Assembly (NCBI RefSeq): GCF_030704535.1
Contig: NC_081820.1
Span: 26,269,001-26,333,000, forward strand
Direction: 5' to 3'
Length of the DNA stretch: 64,000 bases
From: Vitis vinifera
Taxonomy: Eukaryota; Streptophyta; Magnoliopsida; Vitales; Vitaceae
A program made the position numbers and the translations under genes. Positions within the stretch are counted from its first letter, which is position 1. Each line of letters opens with the position of its first letter. The notes beneath the pieces were generated by a model, which searched no databases, was not told the origin of the DNA, and worked only from the letters and a program-made list of their open reading frames with translations. Shown piece by piece: positions 35,677 to 45,318 of this stretch.

Positions 35677-36245
35677 ATCTTCACAAGAGCAGAGAACCAA
35701 GCAAATTATTTTTGTGAAGCTTTTTTCTCCCCTTTCACTTAGACTTCCGTATTTAACCTAAGCAATTAGAAACCTTTCCCGACAGAAATTAGAAACCTTT
35801 CCTAACACAAATTAGAAATTAGAAACCCTCCCTTCTACTAGTTGTCCTGGATATCAAAATCTTAGGTGGAAGTGTTTTAAGGAGCTGCATTTGAGTTAAA
35901 TTAAACTTTCAAAAATATTTAAATTATTTTTAATTACCTTTTAAAATATAACTAAAGAAGAATCACCATTTGAGATGGGATAAATATAAGAAATTCTCTT
36001 ATCCTATTTTTTTGAGACTAGTCCTAAAGATCTTTAAATATGTGTAGCATGATTTTTTTTAAAAAAAAATTTAATTAATAAATAAGGGTTTAATTTAGAG
36101 TTGAAAAAAATCCTCCATAGAAGTGCCTTAAGGAGGTACATTTGAGTTAAACTAAACTACTAAACTATTGTAAAATAATAATAATAATATTAATAATCAA
36201 TCAAAAAAAAAAAACCTAACTTATTAAAAATAGGACAAATCAAAT

Positions 36246-36574
36246 TTTCCTCGAAAAACCCAAAAGAAGAAAGCCTAAGAACAACATCGATCCAGTTCTT
36301 GTTTGTGAATATATAGATGTAACCATTGTTTTTCTTCCTTTTGTTGGCGGTTTTATAAGTGTGTTGAAGAGAGTGGAGGGCTCTACAAGTCTAAAACCTC
36401 AACTTCCATTCCTCCCTCCCAAAACATCTTTTCCTCTGCTTCCGTTAAAAACTCCCTTTTTATTTGTTTAATCAAAACTAGGGAGTGGCTCACTTCATCA
36501 ATCTTGCACATTTTTAACTCTATTCTATTGTATTTAAACGTGGTTTTAAAAAATGTTTCTAACATTTTTAACAC
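36246..36574 (-). pseudogene. Broken B3-domain remnant, copy 1
   Basis: Minus-strand pieces match the C/D B3 domain in order: SHSLVLIKQIKREFLTEAEE, MEVEVLDL then a stop, and in a shifted frame NNGYIYIFTNKNWIDVV. There is no upstream acidic part, and the 5' side runs into a MITE-like sequence (36530-36650). Frame breaks mark it as a pseudogene. Confidence 0.75.
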
Positions 36575-36650
36575 TTAAATGATAAAAAATTTTAAGTATT
36601 AAAAATATTAAATGTGTTTTCTAAAATTACTATCAAACAAACTCTTCATC
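36530..36650. repeat. MITE-like element beside the B3 remnant, copy 1
   Basis: It begins near GTGGTTTTAAAAAATGTTTC and ends near TTTTCTAAAATTACTATCAA, with partly inverted ends. It is copied with unit 2 at about 43545-43665. Confidence 0.5.
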
Positions 36651-36821
36651 AAGGTGTGTGTGAATGTTATTTTTTTCCCATTTCTTTTTATGTGTGGTTT
36701 CTCAATGGAATTTACAATTTAGGTGGATTTAACTTCAATTAATAAAGATTAAATTAATGTGATTATGTAGAGTTAAGAATTTCTTTCTTTTTCTTTGCCC
36801 TTGTTAAAGATTCCACAGGAG

Positions 36822-37196
36822 ATGAGGGATAAGTTTCTTAGAGTGGAAGACATGAAGAAGGATGATAAAAATAATGACCACTCAGACCCTTCTTTTGATC
36901 TTGAGTCATTAAAAAAGGCTGTACAAAAATGCAGAGAAAATAGAGAGCGTTTAATGAGACAGAAACCTCTCGAGAGGGGATTTCTGGAAGAAGAACCTCA
37001 GACACGGATGGGAATCAGCGATGATGAAGAAAAGGAGAGAATTAGGAGACGGAATAATGGGCTCATCGTTCAATTGGAATGGGAGAAGTTGGAAATGGAG
37101 AAGAAACGGAGGATGGAACAGATTGGAGTCGGCCATGAAGAAGAAGAAGAAGAAGAGGAGCTAGGAAAAACGGAGACTTCCCCAAGATTGCAATAA
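36822..37196 (+). CDS. B3-less acidic protein, family member A2 (shortened)
   Basis: 124 residues from ATG 36822 (MRDKFLRVEDMKKDDKNNDH). Near-identical to A1 over its length, including RERLMRQKPLERGFLEEEP and LEWEKLEMEKKRRMEQIGVG, with two more Glu in the acidic run. A TAA after SPRLQ, where A1 has GACTCG, removes 17 C-terminal residues. The frame otherwise remains intact. The upstream sequence differs from that of A1, because A2 lies at the duplication junction and inherits a different promoter region, so its expression may differ or be absent. Confidence 0.5.
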   Translation: MRDKFLRVEDMKKDDKNNDHSDPSFDLESLKKAVQKCRENRERLMRQKPLERGFLEEEPQTRMGISDDEEKERIRRRNNGLIVQLEWEKLEMEKKRRMEQIGVGHEEEEEEEELGKTETSPRLQ

Positions 37197-37876
37197 TCGA
37201 ATCATTCTAAGATTGGAGTCGAAGATTCTGGGCGGAAGAGAAGGAGGTGTGTGTGAAGGTGCTGCAAATACCAGCTAAGTAGACTTCAACAACAATAATA
37301 TTCTGGTTTTTTCATGCAAAGTGTTCTTCATTCACTGGTTAATATTCTTAGGGTTTCTTCTTTTGGGGTTTTCTGAAAGATTTGTTCCGGTATCAGTTTT
37401 TGAAGTGGAGATCTAGCCATGTCATGCTGGTTGATTCTTGGTGAATAAACAGTCTGTAGTACTTTTCATTAATTTTCCTTTTTATTTTCCTGGAAAGAAA
37501 AAGAAAAAAATTTAGTTATGGATTCCCCTATTGATGATGCATGAATTAATCTATCCTGTTTTTAAGGATTGTTTGTCTTGGAAGGTGACTTAAAAACTAC
37601 TTTAATTTTATAAAAATTAAGGATAATTTCAATATTTTAAAGGGATTTGTTTAACTTAAAAATCAACCATTAATATTTTTATTTCATCTCTAAGCATGAT
37701 TCCACCAAATATTTAGGATAGCTATTATAACGGGGAAATAGGGTTTCTAATTTGTGTTAGGAAAGGTTTCTAATTGGTAAGGATACATATAGAAGCATAT
37801 GTGAAGTGGAGCGCATCACCTCACAATCACAATTCTTTTTGAATAAGTTTTTTTGTTCCTTTCCTCTGGTGAAGAT

Positions 37877-38323
37877 ATGAAGGGTTACTCGCAAAGGAGA
37901 AAGCGCTTAGTGAGAGAGAAAGGTCTCAAGAGGCCCATTGTCAAAGAAGAAGAAGAACCGGAATCCAAGGAAGAAGAAAGGCTCGTGGAAGAAGAACCTA
38001 AGAAATTGAGCATAGAGGAAGAAGAGGAGGCCCAGAGACGGATGAAAATCAACCATGATGAAGAAAAGGAGCGAAGTGGGAGAATTTTTATGGAAAGTAT
38101 TATTGAAATTTTATCTGATGAGATGGAAATTCATCGGATGAAGCAGATTGCAATTGATCTTCTTGAAGGTTTCAAGACTGGGATAAGAGAGATGAATGAT
38201 AATATGAATATCGCTTTACTTCATATCAAAAGTATTATTGCAATTTTATCCAATGAGTTGGAAATTCGGCGAAGACGAATGGTCCACAGTGGAGTTGATT
38301 TTCCCGAAGATTTCAAAAATTGA
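37877..38323 (+). CDS. B3-less acidic protein, family member B2
   Basis: 148 residues from ATG 37877 (MKGYSQRRKRLVREKGLKRP). Near-identical to B1 but lacks 16 residues of the acidic linker (the KLVINGRDEEDKVQE part of B1). It keeps both helical motifs (ESIIEILSDEMEI and KSIIAILSNELEI) and the end FPEDFKN. The deletion is in frame and there is no other break, which suggests that the frame has been kept since duplication, or that the duplication is very young. No B3 domain. Upstream sequence is shared with B1. Function unknown. Confidence 0.58.
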   Translation: MKGYSQRRKRLVREKGLKRPIVKEEEEPESKEEERLVEEEPKKLSIEEEEEAQRRMKINHDEEKERSGRIFMESIIEILSDEMEIHRMKQIAIDLLEGFKTGIREMNDNMNIALLHIKSIIAILSNELEIRRRRMVHSGVDFPEDFKN

Positions 38324-39524
38324 AAATTTTGGTGTGCTCTCATTAAGGCTAACCAGTGAAAGCACAACAAAGATGAAGAAGAATGGAAACACCCAATTTT
38401 GTAGTGGAGAGTCTGGAGACTATTATAACTTTAGTCATTGATATTTTTTTTTGGGTTTAATTTTTTTTTTTTTTGGGTTTAATGTCATCCATTGTGGAAT
38501 TACAATCATATTGTCCTTCTATTCTATGGGCTGATAATAATTAATCACATAATTACTTTCATACTAGAAGTTATCTCCTTTACAAATATATCTCCTACTT
38601 TCTAGATATTAATTAATATATATCATTGCCTAAAAATTTAATTATTTTCCTTTAATTGTTATTTTAATACAAATATCAACCTTCAATTCATAGTAGTTTT
38701 ATTTAGTGAAAATTATAATTTTATTTTTATTTTTATTCTAAGTGAATTCAAGTATTAAAGTATTTATAATAACATCTCTTTTCTTTGCAAGTTATTAAAA
38801 GTTATTAAATTAACTAAAAATAAAATAAGATATGTTTCATATTCTACCAAAATATTTTTTTACAAATCTTTAATCTTTTATCTTTCAAAGAAAATAGCAT
38901 TGGAAGAAAAAAAAAATAATTAAATCATTTTTCACTAACTAATATACTATGTGAATTGATATATTTTAGAAATCATAATATAAGCATTGAAATATTAACC
39001 CAATATCTATTAGGGTAACTCTTTTACCATTTGAAATATTAATCTAATGTAAATATGTTGGATATTAAGAATAAACAAAATTTCCAAAATCAAACAAGTA
39101 TATAAAAAACTCATAATCTTTTACCAAGAAAACCTCACATTAATTGTGGAGATAAAAAATCAAAGGATTTAGTAATTTAGTAAATTTAAGTTCACTGTTT
39201 AAGATTCAGTCACATAATTAGTGAATTTATTTTCAATAATTTTAGTTTAATTATACTGATTGATGTGAATAAGTTACTTTTAGTTGAATAGAAAAATAAA
39301 ATATTTTTGGCTTTTTTTTTATTCAAGCCAAAAAATAAACACCACCTAAATCAAAGTTTGGAATTAAAATAAATAATTATATATAATTTATCAAATAAAA
39401 GTGGGAAAAAAAATCACAATTATATGAATTCTTTTTAAATAGTTTTTTTTTTTTGGTTTTTTGCTATTGTGAAGATTTGTTACAGGTGAAGGATTGCACA
39501 GACTCTTGTTTTGATTTTGAATGC

Positions 39525-40355
39525 ATGGAAAAGAGAGAGCGCTTAATGAGAGAGAAAGCTCTCAAGAGGCCTTTTCTGCAAGAAGATCAAGAAGAACCTG
39601 AGATGGAAGAAAGGGACGAAGAAGACAAAGTACAGGAAAGAGAGAGGCCTGTGGAGGAAGAACCTGAGAATCTGAGCGTAGATAAAAAAGAGCCTTGGAG
39701 ACCGATAGAAATTTATACCGAAGATGAAGAACACCGAGCACCTGAGAAATACGAGGAAGAAGAATGGCCCCTGAATAATATGCTCGATGTACTTTGTGTA
39801 GTCATGAAGCCTGAATTGGATGCTCGGTGGGATGAGAAGAATGCAGTTGGTCATGGAGAAGAGAAACCCCAGAAGGAAGCAAAGTTGGTGGGTGAAAATA
39901 AAGATGAAAAAGAATGGGAGCCAAAGAAATCGAATAATTCTAATAGGCAACCAAGTGCTGAAGACTCTCTGCCGGAAATGCCGGAGGAGTTGAAGAATCA
40001 CATCCAAGAAATGGGTGGAAGGAGTGTGAAGTTCCTGATGGAGAGGAGGATGTTCAAGACTGATGAAGGGAGCCACTTGCCGATTCCCATTCAAGAAATA
40101 CTAACAGAAGAAGAAGAGAGAATGTTTTTGGGGGAAGGAATAGGAATGGAAGTGGAGGTTGTAGAGCCTTGTCTTCAACACGCTCACATAGCCATCAGGA
40201 AGTGGAAGGTGGGAAAGGGCCACAACTACGTCTTCGCAAACAAGAACTGGGTCAATGTTGTCGAGAGAAATGCACTCTGGAAAGGCACCGTAGTCCAGGT
40301 GTGGTCCTTTCGGAACATGGATTCCAAGCTGTGCTTTGCTGTCGTTAGGGTTTAA
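39525..40355 (+). CDS. DUF313-type B3 domain protein C2
   Basis: 276 residues from ATG 39525 (MEKRERLMREKALKRPFLQE). An upstream in-frame region (39453-39524) is open but has no ATG. Acidic linker, helical motif (MKPELDARW), then a B3 domain identical or nearly so to that of C1 (RRMFKTDEGSHLPIPIQEIL; VVQVWSFRNMDSKLCFAVVR). Compared with C1, the linker is shorter (EEEEWPLNNML). The leader, CTATTGTGAAGATTTG, is shared with C1, apart from one base fewer after GTGAA. It probably binds DNA in the nucleus. Confidence 0.8.
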   Translation: MEKRERLMREKALKRPFLQEDQEEPEMEERDEEDKVQERERPVEEEPENLSVDKKEPWRPIEIYTEDEEHRAPEKYEEEEWPLNNMLDVLCVVMKPELDARWDEKNAVGHGEEKPQKEAKLVGENKDEKEWEPKKSNNSNRQPSAEDSLPEMPEELKNHIQEMGGRSVKFLMERRMFKTDEGSHLPIPIQEILTEEEERMFLGEGIGMEVEVVEPCLQHAHIAIRKWKVGKGHNYVFANKNWVNVVERNALWKGTVVQVWSFRNMDSKLCFAVVRV

Positions 40356-40748
40356 GGAGGAGGAGGAGAAGAAGATGATGGCAGCACAAGCCTATAGCAC
40401 TGCGAATACCAGCTAAGTAGATTTGATGCTATACCACCTTCAAGAACAATAATATTCTTAGAATTTTTCATGCAATTGTTGTAATTCTTAGAGTTTCTGA
40501 TTCGTGATGAATAAACAGTTTGTAGTTTTTCGTTAATTTTCTTGATTCTTGATCTTTGGCTTGTTCCCCAAACACCATCAATGATGTGGGTTCCAGTGAT
40601 GTTGGCCAACTATGGCAAACTTTATAGAATAAAAATTATGTTGTATTCTAAAATTTTTCATTTTAAAAAATATAAAAATATTCATGATTAAGATATTTAA
40701 ACTTTATAAATAATTTTTTTATATTATGTTATTTAAAATATATAAAAA

Positions 40749-40754
<6 letters not shown>

Positions 40755-40809
<55 letters not shown>
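40755..40809. repeat. (TA)n microsatellite
   Basis: About 55 bases of uninterrupted alternating T and A in the unit 2 spacer. Unit 1 lacks a comparable array, so it expanded after the duplication and would be highly polymorphic. Confidence 0.9.
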
Positions 40810-40812
<3 letters not shown>

Positions 40813-41365
40813 TAATACATATATTGATATTAGTTTATAATATATTTTTATAAATTTTTGAGTTCTTTTTAACCATAAATTATATTTTATCATAAAAAAA
40901 ATTATTTTACAAACTAATTAATATAAAAAATAAAAATTGATAAAAAATAAATAAATTTATGATATATGGATCATATATTAAATAATACATATATTGATAT
41001 TATTTTATAATATATTTTTATAAATTAAACTTATCATTTTTATATAAGTTTGTGTATGGTATTTTTTTTAAATAAATAAATAAGGGTTTAATTTAAAGTT
41101 GAAATCGTACGTAGAAGTGTTTTAAGAACATGTATTGGTTGGCGTGACACAATATGAGATAAGATAAAAAAAGGAAAACGAATCATATCCCATGTTTGGT
41201 TAGTGATAAAATATGATAAGTTATTTCACCACTTATCTTATCATATGTTTTATTTATTTTATCATATATGAGATAAAATAAACGATGAAATATATTATTT
41301 GCTTTATTTTTTATAAATATATTAATCCTAAGTTAAAATATATAATATACATATCCATATATCAT

Positions 41366-41540
41366 AAAGGGCCTCTTGAGAGCTTTCTCTCATTAGGCGC
41401 TCCCTATTTTCCATGCATTCAAAATCAAAACAAGAGTATGTCCAATCCTTCACCTGTAACAAATCTTCATAATAGCAAAAAACTAAAAAAACTATTTAAG
41501 AAGAATTCATATAATTGTGAAGTTTTTTTTCCCCACTTTA
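41366..41540 (-). pseudogene. Inverted 5' fragment of a C gene
   Basis: The minus strand reproduces the C2 leader (GCTATTATGAAGATTTGTTA) and its first codons from 41414 (MENRERLMREKALKRPF), then breaks off into AT-rich DNA. It equals 39397-39580 in inverted orientation. There is no counterpart at this place in unit 1. Confidence 0.75.
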
Positions 41541-41758
41541 ATTAAATCCATGCATTTAATTGATAAACCAACATGAAATTTATATATCTATGGAAAGAAA
41601 TCCCTGATGAAAAACATGCATAACAAACTCATAGTCTAAAGGTAATTGCATGAATAATAAACCCTAATACTCTTATAAAAAACTCTATTAAAAAAAACAG
41701 GTCTTCAATGTCTTCAATGTTGCTCATCTTCAGCTTCTCCATTGCCGCTGTCGTGTTT

Positions 41759-42634
41759 TCATGGGTTAACCCTAACAAGAGCAAACCACAATTCGGACCC
41801 AACCCGAAAGGACCATACTTGAATTCGAGTTCTTGCCTCAAGTGAATTGTCATTTACTATCAACTTCCATTCCCTTGTAAAAACGTAAAGATGACAACTT
41901 TCCTTCATCTTCCATTTCTTGAAGGTTACTGTAGTTTCTTCCAGAGATGGTTGTATTAGCTTTACTTGCATTCCTTCCACCACCCTCATCTTTTCCTCTT
42001 CACTCAAGAACTCCCTTCGGATTTGGTTCAAGGGCATGGATAATCTGTTTTCATTTTCGTTTATATCAGTCTTAAATAACTGCTTCTCTAGAACCAGAAT
42101 CGGACGGGTTCCATTCATCTCTCTTATGCGAACTTTCAAATCTTCCGGAAGCTCTGGAGGAGGATCTTCACCTTCATCCATCTCCACCCTCGGAAGATCA
42201 AGGCCAACTCCAATATTCTGCTCCATCCTGAGATTCCACTGATTTTCCAAGTCATCGTGTAAATGTTCAATAATACCATCGACAAAATTTTTCATCGGTC
42301 TCCAAGGATCTTCTTCTTCCTCTATGCTTGGTTTCTCAGGTTCCTCTTCCACAGGCCTCTCGTCTTCCTTGCATGTCTCAGATACTTGGTCTTCTTCATC
42401 TTCAATATAAATTTCCATCTGTCTCCAAGGCTCTTCTTCTTCTTCCTCTATGCTCAGTTTATCAGGTACTCGGTCTTCTCCATTCCTTTCTTCAATCACT
42501 AACGTTCCATTCCTTGATCTTTTCTTCTTTCTGGGTTCTTCTTCCAGAAAAGGCCTCTTGAGAGTTTTCTCTCTCAATAAGCGCTTTCTCTTGCATTTGA
42601 AGCACTCCATGCGCTCTGGATGCTCTCCCTCCAT
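41759..42634 (-). CDS. DUF313-type B3 domain protein D2
   Basis: Intronless, 291 residues from ATG 42634 (MEGEHPERMECFKCKRKRLL). Same plan as D1: KRLLREKTLKRPFLEEEP, acidic linker with EEEEPWRQMEI and EEEDPWRPMKN, helical motif IIEHLHDDLENQWNLRMEQ, only one GVGLDLPRVEMDEGEDPP repeat, then the B3 domain (EKQLFKTDINENENRLSMPL; IQVWSFRVGSELWFALVRV). No frame break. It is likely the ancestral form with one repeat, or one that lost repeats. Confidence 0.82.
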   Translation of the reverse strand: MEGEHPERMECFKCKRKRLLREKTLKRPFLEEEPRKKKRSRNGTLVIEERNGEDRVPDKLSIEEEEEEPWRQMEIYIEDEEDQVSETCKEDERPVEEEPEKPSIEEEEDPWRPMKNFVDGIIEHLHDDLENQWNLRMEQNIGVGLDLPRVEMDEGEDPPPELPEDLKVRIREMNGTRPILVLEKQLFKTDINENENRLSMPLNQIRREFLSEEEKMRVVEGMQVKLIQPSLEETTVTFKKWKMKESCHLYVFTREWKLIVNDNSLEARTRIQVWSFRVGSELWFALVRVNP

Positions 42635-43214
42635 ATCTTCACTTGTTCCAAATCTTCACAAGAGCAGAGAACCAAACAAAATTTTTTGTGAAGCTTTTTT
42701 CTCCCCTTTCACTTAGACTTCCGCATTTAACCTAAGCAATTAGAAACCTTTCCCGACAGAAATTAGAAACCTTTCCTAACACAAATTAGAAATTAGAAAC
42801 CTTCCCTTCTACTAGTTGTCCTAGATATCAAAATCTTACGTGGAAGTGTTTTAAGGAGCTGCATTTGAGTTAAATTAAACTTTCAAAAATATTTAAATTA
42901 TTTTTAATTACTTTTTAAAATATAATTAAAGAAGAATCACAATTTGAGATGGGATAGATATAAGCAATTCTCTTATCCTATTTTTTGAGACGAGTCCTAA
43001 ACCCGCATCATCATCTTTAAATAGGTTTATGCATGAATTTTTTTTTTAATTTTAATTAATAAATAAGGGTTTAATTTAGAGTGGAAAAAATTCTCCATAG
43101 AAGTGCTTTAAGGAGGTACATTTGAGTTAAACTAAACTACTAAACTATTGTAAAATAATAATAATAATATTAATAATCAATAAAAAAAAAAAAACCTAAC
43201 TTACTAAAAATAGG

Positions 43215-43500
43215 ACAAATCAAATTTTCCTCAGAAAAACCCAAAAGAAGAAAGCCTAAGAACAACATCGATCCAATTCCTGTTTGTAAATATATAGATA
43301 TAACTGTTGTTTTTCTTCCTTTTGTTGGGGGTTTTATGAGTGTGTTGAAGAGAATGTGTTGAAGAGAATGGAGGCTCTACGAGTCTACAGCCTCCACTTC
43401 CATTCCTTCCTCCCAAAACATCTTCTCCTCTTCTTTTGTTAACAACTCCCTTTTTATTTGTTTAATCAAAACTAGGAAGTGGCTCACTTCATCGGTCTAG
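43215..43500 (-). pseudogene. Broken B3-domain remnant, copy 2
   Basis: Copy of the remnant at 36246, with NNSYIYIFTNRNWIDVV and GGRNGSGGCRLVEPP in shifted frames, plus an extra repeat of TGTTGAAGAGAATG near 43340-43370. It is more decayed, with stops in the part matching FDxTNKK. Confidence 0.7.
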
Positions 43501-43799
43501 CACATCATCGTCTAAGTCAAAGAACTTTTTTGCAACTCTGTTCGACTTAGAAGTGATTTTAAAAAATATTTCTAACATTTTTAATACTTAAATGATAAAA
43601 AAATTTAAATATTAAAAATATTGAAAGTGTTTTCTAAAATCACTATCAAACAAACTCTTCATCAAGGTGCGTGTCAATGTTATTTTTTTCCTTTTTCTTT
43701 TTATGCTTGGTTTCTCAATGGAATTTATAATTTAGGTGGATTTAACTTCATTTAATAAAGATTAAATTATTGTGATTATGTAGAGTTAAGAATTTAATA

Positions 43800-44460
43800 T
43801 TTGTAAGTTGAATTAACAAAAATAATAAATGGTAATGTTGATATATTTTTCATCTTTAAATGATAAATTGAATTTAAGTAATTTATTTAATAATATAAAA
43901 GTTTAAAAAGGTAAAATTTAATTGAGGGGAATTATAAGCTTAAATACGTGAATTTTAGGGATATGAAAATATGAAATAAATTATTTAGGGATATTATAAA
44001 ATAATTGCTTGTAAAGGACTTCAACATTTTTTCCTTTTCTCAAACTAGTTAAAAAATATTAAAATAAAATTTTCACCTTCTTAAAGCACTTCCAAGTAAG
44101 AATTTAACTCTAAATTAAACTCCTATTTATTTATTAAAAAAAAAAATCATGCATAAACTTACTTAGAGATGACAATGTGGAGGGTGTAGGACTCGTCTCA
44201 AAAAATAGGATACGAGAATTTCTTATATTTATCCCATCTCAAATGTTAATTTTTTAGGTTCAATTGGGCTCGGTGATTTTTTCATTAATGATGATAAATA
44301 TTTATTTACAAATAGATTTGAGTTCTATTATAATCTGAACTCTATCTCCTACTATAATTCAAACTAATAATAAATACATAAATATTAATAATTAAATTAA
44401 GGATAAATGTTGAAATTATTTAGTTTCTTTATTAATAATTAGATATGTCATTTTTCAATC
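43800..44460. other. Spacer between unit 2 and gene E
   Basis: AT-rich. 44080-44265 is a direct relative of 33900-34075 (TTAACTCTAAATTAAACTCC; CTCAAAAAATAGGATACGAG). No gene was seen. Confidence 0.5.
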
Positions 44461-44499
44461 AAATATCTCCAACAGCTAGTAGAAGGGAAGGATTCTAAT

Positions 44500-44604
44500 T
44501 GCTTAGGAAAAATATGGAAGCCCACGTGAAGTGGAAAAAAGCTTCACTGGTCTCAAATAATTCTTTGCTTTTGTGAAGATACGGAGGAGGATTAACCAGA
44601 CTGC
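44500..44604 (+). promoter_or_regulatory. Conserved promoter block of cluster genes (here gene E)
   Basis: AGGAAAAATATGGAAGCC, then CACGTGAAGTGGAAAAAAGC and TTTTGTGAAGATA precede E. B1 (29985-30084), B2 and the D genes on the opposite strand have related series: a TATA-like ATAT or AATAC, GAAGC, GTGAAGTGG, then TGTGAAGAT just before the ATG. The CACGTG at about 44524 is a G-box core. Confidence 0.45.
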
Positions 44605-45318
44605 ATGGAGTGTTTTGAAGGCGAGGAAAAGAGAGAGCGCATAATGAGAGAGAAAGCTCTCAAGAGGCCTTTTCTGGAGGAAGATCATCAACAACCCAGA
44701 AACATGAATAGGAGGAATGGAACGTTAGTGATTGAAGAAAGGGGTGAAGAAGACAAAGTACCGGAGAAATACGACGGAGAAGAACCTGATAAACTGAGCA
44801 TAGAGGAAGAAGAAGAGCCTCGGAGGCGGAGGAAAAATGATCTCGAAACTCTTATGGAATTCTTACATGATGAGTTGGACATGCGGTGGAAACTCAGGAT
44901 GGAGCAGATTGGAGTTCGCCATGAAGAACAGGAACACCAGAGTTTGAATCAGAGTGGAATCAGGGATGATGAAGAAGAGGAGCCATGGACATTGAATGAG
45001 GGAGATATTCTCGCAGATTTGAAGGAGATGGGTAAAACCAATTCTGAGAGGAAACCAAGCAGCACGCAGATTGGAGAAGAGAAACCCCGGAAATCGAATA
45101 GGAGAAGACAGAGGTTGGCGATCGAAATCAGCGATGATCAAGAATTCGAGCCGAGGAACGATGAAGAGTTCAACCCGAGTGATGAAGACGAGAAACCCAA
45201 GAAGAAGAACAAAGTGAATAATAATAATAATAATGAGAAGCAGAAGACGGTGGCTCCTCCGGCGGAGTGGCTCCGACTGTGGAGGTGGGGAAGGAGACCA
45301 TGGTCTGTGTTGGAATAA
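44605..45318 (+). CDS. B3-less acidic protein, family member E
   Basis: Intronless, 237 residues, start ATG 44605 (MECFEGEEKRERIMREKALK). It has the cluster motif KRERIMREKALKRPFLEED, a linker like that of D (GTLVIEERGEEDKVPEKY; KLSIEEEEEPRRR) and the helical motif LMEFLHDELDMRWKLRMEQI. In place of a B3 domain it has a charged tail with RRRQRLAIEISDDQEFEP, KKKNKV and an Asn run. It looks like a nuclear protein by charge, but no domain is recognised. The 3' flank has GATTCTTGATGAATAATCAG, as in A and C. It may be a D-like gene that lost or replaced its B3 domain. Confidence 0.6.
   Translation: MECFEGEEKRERIMREKALKRPFLEEDHQQPRNMNRRNGTLVIEERGEEDKVPEKYDGEEPDKLSIEEEEEPRRRRKNDLETLMEFLHDELDMRWKLRMEQIGVRHEEQEHQSLNQSGIRDDEEEEPWTLNEGDILADLKEMGKTNSERKPSSTQIGEEKPRKSNRRRQRLAIEISDDQEFEPRNDEEFNPSDEDEKPKKKNKVNNNNNNEKQKTVAPPAEWLRLWRWGRRPWSVLE

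Larger units (their letters stand above)
28910..36781. repeat. Segmental duplication, unit 1 (A1-B1-C1-D1-remnant)
   Basis: Its gene order and intergenic sequence repeat in unit 2 (36782-43797). The left edge (AATTTCTTTCTTTG) and the junction to unit 2 (AATTTCTTTCTTTT at about 36778) share a short identical stretch. Unit 1 is longer because of several insertions, the largest between C1 and D1. Confidence 0.8.
36782..43797. repeat. Segmental duplication, unit 2 (A2-B2-C2-D2-remnant)
   Basis: Colinear with unit 1. The right end is defined by GATTATGTAGAGTTAAGAAT, after which unit 1 runs into CTTTCTTT at 36783 but unit 2 continues uniquely with AATATTTGTAAG from 43797. Differences include deletions in B2 and C2, one D repeat instead of three, a (TA)n array at 40755-40809, and an added inverted C fragment at 41366-41540. 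Confidence 0.8.
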
